From an uncultured Bacteroidota bacterium (lineage in GTDB: Bacteria > Bacteroidota > Bacteroidia > Flavobacteriales > Flavobacteriaceae), in contig CACOXF010000003.1 of NCBI GenBank assembly GCA_902631125.1, forward strand, positions 1-64,000: DNA of 64,000 nt, read 5' to 3'. Positions 1-9,962 of this stretch are shown piece after piece (position 1 is the stretch's first letter; the number at the start of each line of letters is the position of its first letter). The notes under the pieces were generated by a model. The model saw only the letters and a list, made by a program, of their open reading frames with translations, was not told where the DNA came from and did no database searches. Position numbers and translations under genes: made by a program.

Positions 1-300
1 CGATTAGGGTCGGGGAGTGCGGTGCGAAGCGTCCAAGGGCCAGTTGTGCTTTGGGGAGAACACGCCGATACTCCTGAAAGCAGCAATTTATTTGGCGTTA
101 GATTTATTAAAGGGTCAGAGGTGTTTAATACCTTCAGAGACTCTATTCTTTTAGTTGACAAGGGCGAGAAAGAAGTGAGCAGCACATTGGGGCATAATCT
201 TATGCACAATCATACTTTTGCTGAAAGTCGTTTTTTGCAAGCAGAAAAAAACTACCGAGCACTGATTTCAGAAGGAATAGGAGTACCTTTTTGGACATAA
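1..300 (+). pseudogene. mvaD: Diphosphomevalonate decarboxylase (MvaD), fragment: 5' end outside window, 3' end apparently truncated
   Basis: Frame 1 reads RLGSGSAVRSVQGPVVLWGEHADTPESSNLFGVRF...DSILLVDKGEKEVSSTLGHNLMHNHTFAESRFLQA, matching the conserved GSGSA-RS and VSSTxGHxLMHNHxFAxxRF segments of MvaD. The ORF then ends abruptly, antisense to the tail of the next gene. Confidence 0.7.
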
Positions 301-1285
301 TCATAGAGCGATCTAGCGCAAAAAGAGGCTTGTAATACCCCACGAGAACCCATACCATTGCAGATGGCGATTTGTGAAAATTGTGGATGAACCCCTATTA
401 CAGGTCTTCGATCTGGTGTAGTGGGGTGAAAGCCTGCAGATTGACTCACAATTTTATAAGGAACTTGAATCATTTTTTCCAACTGTTTTTGTAGCGTTAG
501 TTGCTCTTTCTTTGTTGGCCCTTCGTTTTGATCTTTCCGATTATAGGTCGAACCAGCACGATATCTATGATTTCTGAGGTGTATCATAAATACACCTCCA
601 TTAATGATGCTTTTTTCTTGCAAATATTTACTCTCAATGATCATCAACTCTCCCTTTGTTTTCTGCAGTGGAACTTGTGAGAACCATGGATTATGTTTCA
701 GTCCTTCACACCATGGGTAAAAACGATGTGTTTGGCTTTGATATCTCTATAGCGAACGCAGTTGTCATCTATTTGCAAGTATTTTGCTTCAAAAATTGCT
801 TGCATTACTTTGCTATTCATGTGAATTGTGAACTCATCAACAAGCAATGCAGTATCCATCCAACCTGTTTTCGTCACCTCACTAAACCAAATGCTGCACG
901 AATACCTAGGTTATTGTTTTGCTGTATGTTTTGATTCATAAAAGGCTTGCAATCGTCTTGCACAATTGCCTGATGCCAGTCATTGATTGATATCCGTCTT
1001 TTGGTGCATGATTTTCAAAATCGAAGCATAATGAACAAAGCGAACTCCAAGCTCTATTTCTAATGCCTTGTAGGTATGCATCGAAAATGACATCAGTTTA
1101 TGGCCCATCCATGCAGGTTTGGTGCGTTTGAGGGCAATAGGATTGAATAAGCCCGATCCAACACCGCTCGGCTAGTAGATTGGTTTCCGTCGTCAATTAC
1201 GACAAATGAATGCTGATTTATTTGGAGTTGATGTCAAAAGGAAATCCCTGATAATCCAAATCCAACAACTATATAGTCGATAACT
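252..1285 (-). pseudogene. FAD-dependent oxidoreductase (DAO family), multiply frameshifted
   Basis: Reading several frames on the minus strand gives DYIVVGFGLSGISF*HQLQINQHSFVVIDDG / GVGSGLFNPIALKRTKPAWMGHKLMSFSMHTYKALEIELGVRFVHYASILKIMHQKTDINQ* / TKTGWMDTALLVDEFTIHMNSKVMQAIFEAKYLQ / CEGLKHNPWFSQVPLQKTKGELMIIESKYLQEKSIINGGVFMIHL...CNGMGSRGVLQASFCARSLYDYV. These pieces form one DAO-like protein broken by stops and frameshifts. Confidence 0.75.
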
Positions 1286-1333
1286 TTAAAAAATTAGATG
1301 TATAACTCAGGAAAGAGAGATGATTGTAGGCAA

Positions 1334-2278
1334 CTAGTTGCTCCACATATCATGCTCAAAGTTTCGGATGATTTCTTTGAGTCTTTGTGATTCTGTGATT
1401 CGCAGATAAGGGTCATCATTTATATATGGTGTATTCAATAAATCACGATCATTCATCACATTATCAATTCGGTACAAATAAGTATGAAACTTTCGAGATA
1501 GAAGTAGTTGATCAAAAGTAATACGCTTGGAGTTGTTTCTGTCACTAAATACATAGTGCTTGTGTAGCACCTCTCGTATGTCTTTATACCAAAGCCAGAA
1601 AAAGGCAACAGGCTTTAGAGCATTCCCATCAGACTCGGCAGCGATTTGAGCAGCGCCAAGATCAAATGCAGTATACCCAACAGGTTGGATACCAATTAAG
1701 CGATAGCGAAGCTCTCCATACTTCTTGTCGAAATACCAAACCCCTTTCAGATTATACCCAACAATATTTTCGGATGGTAAGTATTCAACATCGTTTTCAT
1801 CCACAACACCGTCAAGGTTGTAGTCTGTTTCATCACCTGGTAGTTTTGTGTTTACCAAATAAAATTGATCCCCGATTACATCGGAAGGTTTTGGCTCTCT
1901 TAGATTGTAAGTAAATTTAACATTGAAGTTTCTAAAGTTAGCATCGTAAACCGTAATTGAGTCTTCACTTTCATACAAATACTCTCTTAGAATCCTCCAA
2001 AGAGATTTACGGTCTTCAGAGAACTGAGAATCCTGGGTTGGGAAAAACAGTGGGTAATTAAACTGCTCATAACCATCAATGTACTCATACACAACTTTGC
2101 TCCAAATAATATCTTTATCATCTACATATGGGTAAACTAAGGGTTCATTATAGTCCAGTTCTTGTTGCTTTTCAGTCTTTTTACCAACTTCATCTGGGGA
2201 TGAAGCATTCAACAAGTTGAACTGCCCATAGGAAGCAGTAACCAGCAAGCAAGCAAGGATGTAAATGATCTTATGCAT
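1334..2278 (-). CDS. gldN: Gliding motility / type IX secretion protein GldN
   Basis: Signal peptide, then FNLLNASSPDEVGKKT...YVDDKDIIWSKVVYE...LKGVWYFDKKYGELRYRLIGIQPVG...ITFDQLLLSRKFHTYLYRIDNV...IRNFEHDMW; GldN-like, and last gene of gldKLMN. Confidence 0.95.
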   Translation of the reverse strand: MHKIIYILACLLVTASYGQFNLLNASSPDEVGKKTEKQQELDYNEPLVYPYVDDKDIIWSKVVYEYIDGYEQFNYPLFFPTQDSQFSEDRKSLWRILREYLYESEDSITVYDANFRNFNVKFTYNLREPKPSDVIGDQFYLVNTKLPGDETDYNLDGVVDENDVEYLPSENIVGYNLKGVWYFDKKYGELRYRLIGIQPVGYTAFDLGAAQIAAESDGNALKPVAFFWLWYKDIREVLHKHYVFSDRNNSKRITFDQLLLSRKFHTYLYRIDNVMNDRDLLNTPYINDDPYLRITESQRLKEIIRNFEHDMWSN

Positions 2279-2282
2279 AACG

Positions 2283-3977
2283 TTATCTGAGTTTAATGTT
2301 GAAATCTTTAACCTTTACATTTTCTACATAGCGTCTTTTACCACCAGAATTAAAATAGGCTCGAGAAATCACATTGTCAAAGAAAGCTCTAGCTCCCTTA
2401 GGCTGTGCTTCGATGACTGCAAACAATTCATTGAGTTTATCGCCTTTGATTTCCCTAGGGGCTGAATTTCCAATTTGGAATGTGAAGCTCACCACTTCAA
2501 TCGTAAGCTCGTAATCAAAATCATCAGGGATTTTGGCAGTCAATCTACCTCTTTGGAGTCCCCTTTTACTGATTCCTGTAGAACTTGTAAAGAAATTATT
2601 ACTGTATAGTAAAGAACTTTCCATTTCAGGTAGATCTTTTACTCTAAACGTTTTTTCTTTTTTAACTCTTGAACTCGAACGATCTCCAACAGTAACTTTA
2701 ACACTTTTAACATTGCTCTTGGGTATGATTTCAAAAGTGCTGCTTGTCCCACGAATAATATCAGCAGAGCTAGATCGAAGTGTCATGTTAGTTTGTTGAA
2801 TTTCAGGGTCAATAACACGTATTTCGTTTGGCAATCCTCGATACAAAACATTCATTCGTGGAATCTCGATGAAAAAGTCAGTGCGATTGTTCACCACTAA
2901 GGTTTGTTCAACAGGGATTGGTTCAAGATTTCCGTCAGCATCAGAGAAAAATAAATCTCCTGTGATTTTCTTTTCCCCACCAGAACTGAAGATTAAGTTG
3001 AGGTTGATAGCGCCATCTTCTATACTAAAGTCTCTACCCTGTCGCAACTGGCGATTATCGATTTTAATCGAAACAGAATCTGGCTGAAAGTCACTTGCAA
3101 TTCGGCCAATAAGTATTTTGGCATCATTAATACGCTCACCAACGAAATAGGTTGATTTTGCATTCAATAGCGACTTCGAGGTGTTGATATTTACAGCACT
3201 ACCATCACTTAAAATTTTCGTGTTAAACGCATCTACCATTTGAAGTTCTAATTCGCGAACATCAGATTGTAATTTCGTGAGTTTAGAGAGTGAAGCGATT
3301 TTCGGAAAACCTTTGTAGTTGTAATCTAGATAAGGTTGGATAGTACCTTCTGAGTTCACAACAGAGTCCTGAAAAGTAAAACTTCTACTTAATAGGTCTT
3401 TGCTAATTGAAAAATCGTGTGGAGTTCTTTTGATAGTCAATCGACTTTCTTGCAAGGCAATAGAGTCGATAATCGAACGCATAAGAGAAGAATATGATTT
3501 GAATTTGTCAACAAACACAACACCCAAACTATCGTAATTGTTTCCTTCAAAAAACATATCATCAAGATCGAGTGCCTTGTCCATAGTCTGGTAATTTGTA
3601 ATAATCAGGGTATCTGATTTGTTCGGACCGTCTTTAATTACCACAGCCTTCTTATATTTATTTTTACCGTCTTTATCCAGTAATAGCGTATCTTTTATTC
3701 CCTGGACAAATGTATAGTATTCATCGGTGGCATCTTCTATGATAGGAGCCCACTCTTTAGCAAATGAATAGCTTGGGTTCTCTGCATTTTGCTTAAACAA
3801 GCCATAAAGTTCTTCACTTTTTTCTCTTTTGGATCGAATCGAATTTTCTATATCATCATTCAAAATTCCTAAAGTGGCGAGTACCTCTTTACTAATATTC
3901 AAAGCCAACATGGCGATAAACACGAGATACATCATGTTTATCATTTTTTGCCTAGAGTCTTGTTTTCCTGCTGCCAT
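2283..3977 (-). CDS. gldM: Gliding motility / type IX secretion motor protein GldM
   Basis: MAAGKQDSRQKMINMMYLVFIAMLALNISKEVL N-terminus typical of GldM; position between gldL and gldN. Confidence 0.96.
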   Translation of the reverse strand: MAAGKQDSRQKMINMMYLVFIAMLALNISKEVLATLGILNDDIENSIRSKREKSEELYGLFKQNAENPSYSFAKEWAPIIEDATDEYYTFVQGIKDTLLLDKDGKNKYKKAVVIKDGPNKSDTLIITNYQTMDKALDLDDMFFEGNNYDSLGVVFVDKFKSYSSLMRSIIDSIALQESRLTIKRTPHDFSISKDLLSRSFTFQDSVVNSEGTIQPYLDYNYKGFPKIASLSKLTKLQSDVRELELQMVDAFNTKILSDGSAVNINTSKSLLNAKSTYFVGERINDAKILIGRIASDFQPDSVSIKIDNRQLRQGRDFSIEDGAINLNLIFSSGGEKKITGDLFFSDADGNLEPIPVEQTLVVNNRTDFFIEIPRMNVLYRGLPNEIRVIDPEIQQTNMTLRSSSADIIRGTSSTFEIIPKSNVKSVKVTVGDRSSSRVKKEKTFRVKDLPEMESSLLYSNNFFTSSTGISKRGLQRGRLTAKIPDDFDYELTIEVVSFTFQIGNSAPREIKGDKLNELFAVIEAQPKGARAFFDNVISRAYFNSGGKRRYVENVKVKDFNIKLR

Positions 3978-3996
3978 TAGATGTGGTTGATATTAT

Positions 3997-4599
3997 TTAA
4001 TTACCCATTGCTTTAGAAATCGCAGAGTACTTTTCGTTGAGCTGCTTCACAAGAGAGTTCATTTCTTCTAGTTGTACAACAAGTTTATCGCTAGCAGATA
4101 CTACATCTCTATGCGCTTCAGGCTGACCATCCAAGCTCTTTTCGATATTATTATAAACGTCCTGAACTTGAGAAACAGAAACACTAGCCGAAGCAAGGCG
4201 GTTGTTTAGCTCATCAACGTTGACTTGAAAATTTTCAGGAATCTTAATTGTTGCTGCCGCAATTGTAGCAGCTTGCAAACTTCCTGTCAAATTTTGTATT
4301 TGGTTGGTGGCAGATGCAAAGGCTTCTTTGAGCGCATCTACTTCTTTAGAAACGTCAGAGATTGCAGCCTCTGGACTATCTCCATGATCGTCATCCTCGG
4401 TTGTTACAGCATAGCCTCTAAGACCTGCAATCATAAAAATCACAGCCTCAGTTATGAGCCCAGCAGTTAGCCATGTGTTTCCACTAAATATGAAATCCTT
4501 GTGTGTAATTTTCAAAAGTGCACCAATAATAACGACTGATGCTCCTAGTCCAAAAATTAATTCTAAGTATTTTTCCGGTATAAAAAACTTTTTCTTCAT
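3997..4599 (-). CDS. gldL: Gliding motility / type IX secretion motor protein GldL
   Basis: Two N-terminal TM segments (YLELIFGLGASVVIIGALLKITH; LTAGLITEAVIFMIAGL) and coiled-coil tail; synteny with gldM. Confidence 0.95.
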   Translation of the reverse strand: MKKKFFIPEKYLELIFGLGASVVIIGALLKITHKDFIFSGNTWLTAGLITEAVIFMIAGLRGYAVTTEDDDHGDSPEAAISDVSKEVDALKEAFASATNQIQNLTGSLQAATIAAATIKIPENFQVNVDELNNRLASASVSVSQVQDVYNNIEKSLDGQPEAHRDVVSASDKLVVQLEEMNSLVKQLNEKYSAISKAMGN

Positions 4600-4609
4600 T
4601 CCTCTTAAA

Positions 4610-6293
4610 TTATCTACTGTTTGATCCTAAATAGTCACGAACTAAACGCAACCCAATATAACTCTTTGCACTGTCAGCGTATTCGTAATCTCTACTTCCA
4701 ACTTTTAAGAAGTAGGCAATATCTTTCCATGAGCCTCCTCGCACTACTTTTCTTTCATTCCCCGGCATATAAACGTCAGGGTTAAAAGTTGTGTTGAACT
4801 CATAACTCTCGTTATAATAAGGCGATGAGGTCCATTCAGCTACATTTCCAGACATATTGTACAGTCCAAAATCATTTGGTTCATAGGAATCTACCTCAGC
4901 AGTATAAACGATGTTATCAGCTGAGTAATCGCCTCGTTTGGGTTTAAAGTTTGCAAGAAAATCTCCCCGGTTGTCGACCAAATAAGGCCCCCCCCCAAGG
5001 GTAAATTGCAGATTGCTTACCACCACGAGCAGCATATTCCCATTCTCCTTCAGTAGGCAGTCGAAACTGACCTACTGTTGTTTTATTTTTTTCCCCTCTT
5101 AAATAATCATTCCTGTATTTTGTTCTCCAATTCGCAAATGCTTTTGCCTGCTTCCAACTGATGCCAACTACTGGATAATCAGCATAAGCGGGATGCCAAA
5201 AATATTCGTTGAACATCGGTTCGTTGTAACTATACTTAAAGTCTTTTATCCAAACTGTCGTATCAGGATAAATGCGAACAGCGTCATGAACGAGGTAATC
5301 AGAGCGTTTGATGTTATCTACTAGGTTTGGATTCTTCATATCATTGACCAAACTATCAGTCTTCAATTCAGAATAACGATAAACCAATATTTTAGTGTCA
5401 ATAGATCGAACGCCATTATACCATTCTTCTTCGGGTAAATATACCTTATCTTCCATAACTTCTGAATAGTGGATGTCTGGATAATCTTCTCTATCCCAAA
5501 AAATATCAGTATCTCTGTCTAAAGGGAGATAGTTGTGATATTCACTGTCAGGCTTATTTCTGTCTCTTAACCATAAAACTATAGGATTTTCAGCTCTATA
5601 TCGAAGAAGTAATTGATATCCATTGAGTCCACTAAATTCTTCGCCAGCGTCGCCATCAGATTCTTCAACACCAACATAATCGGCTATCGCAGGAAAATAT
5701 GTAAGTATTTCCCCTTTTTCTGCAGTGTAGAAATCTTCTGGACTGCTAAAATTTTCATTTTCATCTGAAATGTCATCTAGGTTGGGCATTTTAATTTCAC
5801 CAACACCTTCCGAGTTCTCATCGACCAAAGATTCTGCCAAATCATTAAACTGTGACCAGGTCTGCTCTATATTTTTAAAGTCCTTAGTGTTGTCTTGAGT
5901 AACTCCCAAGGCTACATAAACTGCTTTTTCTGCAAGTTTGGTTCTCACGATTGAGTCTTTCACCCATTCGATAAACTGCATATACTCGCGATTGGATATT
6001 TCGGTTTCGTCCATGTAAAAGGTTCGGACAGTCATGGTTCGAGTGATATCGTTTTGCGCATCAATGATATCCTCGTCGGAAGAACCCATAATAAAAGACC
6101 CACCAGGAATTTCGACCATTCCATGTGGGTTTACCTTAATAAACTTTTTTGTCTTAACTCCAATTAACTCGCCTTGATCGCGTTTTCCACAACTCAAGAC
6201 TAAAATTAATAAAGCAAGTAATGCGGTTATGCTTCTCATTACGTATGCGAAATTAAGATATTTATTAACAATACTGTTGACAAAAATATGCAT
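4610..6293 (-). CDS. gldK: Gliding motility lipoprotein GldK (SUMF/formylglycine-generating-enzyme fold), split by a frameshift at the C9 tract (4988-4996, plus strand)
   Basis: ORF 4944..6293 (LVLSCGKRDQGELIG lipobox, MVEIPGGSFIMGSSDED, FRLPTEGEWEYAARGGKQSAIYPWGG) continues in ORF 4610..5035 (PYLVDNRGDFLANFKPKRGDYSADN...YNMSGNVAEWTSSPY...VVRGGSWKD...GLRLVRDYL) if one G is removed from the G9 run. Confidence 0.93.
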
Positions 6294-6294
6294 T

Positions 6295-7440
6295 TTAAAT
6301 TATACTTCGACGAATGGCCTTCCACCAACGCTCAGGAACCACCCCTTTTTCTGCTGTATAAAAATCATTTTCAGCACACGAAATCAGTATGATTTCCTGG
6401 TTAGAGTCCTTTTTTGCTTGTACTTCCAACCACCAGCGTTTACTCACCGAACTTTGATAAAAAATCAACTCTTGGTTATCACAAGAGACTACATACTTTA
6501 CGCAATTTTCCTTTGTTGAAAATGGAAATTCATTCACTCTAAAATGCATACCCTCTATAATATACCACATTGTTTGAGCTGTCAAATTCGCAGCGGCACT
6601 AGTGTCTGGAATATTCTGTATACCTACAAATCGAACCCTGTCGCTGATACCAACATAACGCCCCAATGCACAAAATTGTTGTGCTGTAAATCCATTAACT
6701 TGTGTAAATCCACCTTGGAGCTCGTTGGATTTCACTGCTATCATATCCATTGAAACAATATCAGAGTCACGTATCAGGGGTTCTACAACCCTTAGGTCAG
6801 GCGTCAATGCACCAAGACGATAGGACTCAAAATACAAGCGGTCCATGAGGTCAATTTCATCTTGAGCTACCATATAACTCTGATACCCCAGATTACAGAA
6901 ATTCGACATGTAATTGGGTCGGTTTGCAATGAGCTTTGACATATAAGAATCTGGTGAAATGAGATTGCCATCGCCACCAAAATCAAATTTATAATCTATC
7001 GACGTCAAGTTATAGTAAACCTCCAGTTCGTTATACACTCGACAAAGGCCAAGGGTATTTTCCTGGCTTCCCCCAAAAGCGATTAGCAGTATGTTGCGCT
7101 GATACATTTCTTTGGCGATATCGTGTAGTACCTTCATTGAGTCACTTTCCTTATCTCCAATGGGGATATCTCCAAGATCAATGATGTTGTTACTCCAGTT
7201 TCCAATATATAAGCTGTAGAAGGCTTTGCGAATGCCTGTCAGGTTTTGTTTGCGCTGATGGGGCTGACCTATGGATCTTGTTTCTAGAACCCCCACAATC
7301 GCGATTCTATTATTTTTGAAGCTCGGAATCCCTCCTGTTTCAGTATGAATTTTAATTTTATTACCCAATGTCTGTGGCTCTGAACTCGTTCGAAGTGATA
7401 AAACTTCATCAGCTACAGGGATAAGAAACTCAATCGCCAT
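6295..7440 (-). CDS. Formimidoylglutamase / arginase-family protein
   Basis: Arginase/agmatinase-type architecture (GGSQENTLGLCRVY, SIDYKFDFGG, SMDMIAVKSNE); located between topA and gldK. Confidence 0.75.
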   Translation of the reverse strand: MAIEFLIPVADEVLSLRTSSEPQTLGNKIKIHTETGGIPSFKNNRIAIVGVLETRSIGQPHQRKQNLTGIRKAFYSLYIGNWSNNIIDLGDIPIGDKESDSMKVLHDIAKEMYQRNILLIAFGGSQENTLGLCRVYNELEVYYNLTSIDYKFDFGGDGNLISPDSYMSKLIANRPNYMSNFCNLGYQSYMVAQDEIDLMDRLYFESYRLGALTPDLRVVEPLIRDSDIVSMDMIAVKSNELQGGFTQVNGFTAQQFCALGRYVGISDRVRFVGIQNIPDTSAAANLTAQTMWYIIEGMHFRVNEFPFSTKENCVKYVVSCDNQELIFYQSSVSKRWWLEVQAKKDSNQEIILISCAENDFYTAEKGVVPERWWKAIRRSII

Positions 7441-9932
7441 TAGTTATTTTTTTTCTTTTTTGCAGGATTCTTTTTGCTCAACATCACTTTGGCTTTATCT
7501 ATGGTAATATTATCCACATCGATTGTTTTATTGAGCTCAACCTTAGTTTTTCCTTTGATAAGGTTATGCCTTCCCCACCTTGCTTTTTCGATTCGAATGC
7601 CCTCTTCTTCCCAAACACGAACAATTCGCTCTGCTTCTTTTTTCTTCTTTGCTTCTATAATTTCTTCGATATCTTTTTCTGAAAGATCATCAAAGTCATA
7701 TTGTTTTGACACGTTAATAAACCACCCATTCCACTTGATAAATGGTCCAAATCTACCCTTGCCTTTAGTAACACCCTGACCTTCATAGGTTGCAATTGGT
7801 GCATCGTCTTTTCGTTTTTTTTCAATGAAAGTAATAGCTTGATCCAACGTCACTGTGAGTGGGTCTGTGCCCTTTGGCAGAGAAATAAATACACTGTTGT
7901 GAAGCACATATGGTCCATAACGACCATTGTTGGCTTGTACAGGCAATCCCTCATATTCGCCAATCGTTGCAGGCAGTTTAAACAAGTCCATAGCCTCTTC
8001 AAAAGTTATTTTAGCTAAACTAAGTGAATCTGGAATTGAAGCAAATAATGGTTTTTCTTCATCGTCAACAGTCCCCAACTGAGCCATTGGGCCAAATTTT
8101 CCAAGCCGAACGCTCAATTGACGACCAGTTTTTGGATGTGTTCCCAAAATTCGCTGCCCTGTCTCTCGAGTAGCATTTTTCTTAACATCTTCAACAACTG
8201 GATGAAAATTAGAGTAAAATTGCTCCATGATCGTCTCCCATTCAGAATTTCCTGTTGCTACTCGATCAAAATCCTGTTCGATGCTTGCCGTAAATCCATA
8301 ATCAACTATTTCCTTGAAGTTGTTGATCAAGAAGTCATTTACCAAAAAACCAATATCTGTTGGAACAAGTTTGCCTTTTTGGGAGCCTGTTTTTTCAGAT
8401 TTGTTTTCAGTTGTAAGTTTGTTATCACTGAGGAGAAGTTGTTTGTATGTTCGCTGATCTCCTTCGTGCGAGCCTTTGGCAACATATTTACGATTGAGAA
8501 CAGTTGATATTGTAGGTGCATAGGTTGAAGGTCTTCCAATGCCAAGCTCTTCCAATTTTTTGACAAGTGATGCCTCTGAGTAACGATAAGAAGGTCGACT
8601 GAAACGTTGTGTAGCAATGATTTGTTTTGCATGGGCAACCTCACCTTTTTTCATTGCTGGCAGCAACGATTGATCTTCATCGGATGGATCATCAACACCT
8701 TCTAAATATAATTTTAAAAATCCATCAAAAACAACCACTTCTCCTCTTGCAACAAATGCATGAGGATGCTTGTCTGTAACGATTTTAGCAACTGTTCTTT
8801 CGAGTTTTGCCAAACTCATTTGTGAGGCCAAGGTGCGCTTCCAAATCAAATCATACAATCGCTGTTGATCATATTCTACATTTGCTTCCATTCGAGTCAG
8901 GTCAGTTGGACGAATAGCTTCATGCGCTTCTTGTGCTCCTTTCTTTTTTGTAACATACTGATGTGTTCGTAAATATTGTTTCCCATAGTTACTTACAATC
9001 ACAGAAGCAGCCTGTGCCAAGGCTTGTTTTGAGAGGTTTACGCTGTCTGTTCGCATATAGGTAATCAAACCTTCTTCATACAACCGTTGTGCATTTTGCA
9101 TGGTTCTACTGACAGAAAATCCAAGTTTTCTCGATGCTTCTTGTTGCAAAGTAGAAGTCGTAAAAGGTGCTGCTGGCGACTTTGTAGCTGGTCTTTTTTC
9201 AATGAAATCTATATGAAATTTAGCCTCGATGTTTTGATTTAAAAAATTTAAAGCCTCTTGCTCACTAGAAAAAGTTTTAGACAGATCGGCTGTAAAGGCG
9301 ATACCCATTACCGAAGTGAAATTTGCCTGAACTTTGAACGTTTCCTTAGGAATAAAATTTTCGATTTCACGCTCTCGTTCAACAACCAAACGAAGTGTTA
9401 CCGATTGCACACGCCCAGCAGATAATCCACCCTGTACTTTACGCCAAAGAATTGGAGATAGCTCATACCCCACAAGTCGATCCAACACCCTTCGTGCTTG
9501 TTGCGCGTCGACTAAGTTTTGATCGATTTGTCGGGGGTGTTCAATGGCGTGTTGTATAGCAGTTTTTGTGATTTCATTAAAAACAATTCGTTTTGTGTTT
9601 TCTTTTTGCAACTCAAGAACATTCGACAAATGCCAGGCAATTGCTTCTCCTTCTCGATCCTCATCACTAGCAAGCCATACAGTGTTGGATTTTTTTGCAA
9701 GAGTTTTTAACTCTGATACAAGTTTTTTCTTATCATTTGAAACAGTGTACTTCGGCAAAAAATTTCGCTCAACATCAACCCCTAGTTCTTTGTCAGGAAG
9801 GTCTGAAATATGACCATAGCTGGACACAACTTTGAAATCAGCGCCAAGGTATTTTTCAATTGTTTTTGCTTTGGCTGGAGACTCTACAATAACTAGATTT
9901 TTTGCCATATGTCGGAGTAAAAATGGAAACAA
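7440..9932 (-). CDS. topA: DNA topoisomerase I
   Basis: NLVIVESPAKAKTIEKYLG (Toprim), EDREGEAIAWHL, ITYMRTDSVNLS, GIGRPSTYAPTISTVLNRKYV. Probable start at MAKNLVIVESPAK, a few codons into the ORF. Confidence 0.98.
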   Translation of the reverse strand: MFPFLLRHMAKNLVIVESPAKAKTIEKYLGADFKVVSSYGHISDLPDKELGVDVERNFLPKYTVSNDKKKLVSELKTLAKKSNTVWLASDEDREGEAIAWHLSNVLELQKENTKRIVFNEITKTAIQHAIEHPRQIDQNLVDAQQARRVLDRLVGYELSPILWRKVQGGLSAGRVQSVTLRLVVEREREIENFIPKETFKVQANFTSVMGIAFTADLSKTFSSEQEALNFLNQNIEAKFHIDFIEKRPATKSPAAPFTTSTLQQEASRKLGFSVSRTMQNAQRLYEEGLITYMRTDSVNLSKQALAQAASVIVSNYGKQYLRTHQYVTKKKGAQEAHEAIRPTDLTRMEANVEYDQQRLYDLIWKRTLASQMSLAKLERTVAKIVTDKHPHAFVARGEVVVFDGFLKLYLEGVDDPSDEDQSLLPAMKKGEVAHAKQIIATQRFSRPSYRYSEASLVKKLEELGIGRPSTYAPTISTVLNRKYVAKGSHEGDQRTYKQLLLSDNKLTTENKSEKTGSQKGKLVPTDIGFLVNDFLINNFKEIVDYGFTASIEQDFDRVATGNSEWETIMEQFYSNFHPVVEDVKKNATRETGQRILGTHPKTGRQLSVRLGKFGPMAQLGTVDDEEKPLFASIPDSLSLAKITFEEAMDLFKLPATIGEYEGLPVQANNGRYGPYVLHNSVFISLPKGTDPLTVTLDQAITFIEKKRKDDAPIATYEGQGVTKGKGRFGPFIKWNGWFINVSKQYDFDDLSEKDIEEIIEAKKKKEAERIVRVWEEEGIRIEKARWGRHNLIKGKTKVELNKTIDVDNITIDKAKVMLSKKNPAKKKKNN

Positions 9933-9962
9933 AAGTAGTAGAATTATTTTTTAACATGCAAA
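9930..9962 (-). promoter_or_regulatory. Putative Bacteroidota-type promoter for topA (TTTG-N21-TACTTTTG)
   Basis: Minus-strand TACTTTTG matches TAnnTTTG -7 element; TTTG lies 21 nt upstream (consensus spacer about 19). Confidence 0.4.

Noticed and set aside
656-934. 92-aa + strand ORF MFSAVELVRTMDYVSV...
   Set aside because: Lies antisense to the oxidoreductase remnant and reads as its reverse frame.
7474-9813. Several + strand ORFs (60-130 aa) within topA
   Set aside because: Antisense to a clear topA frame; no domain-like sequence.
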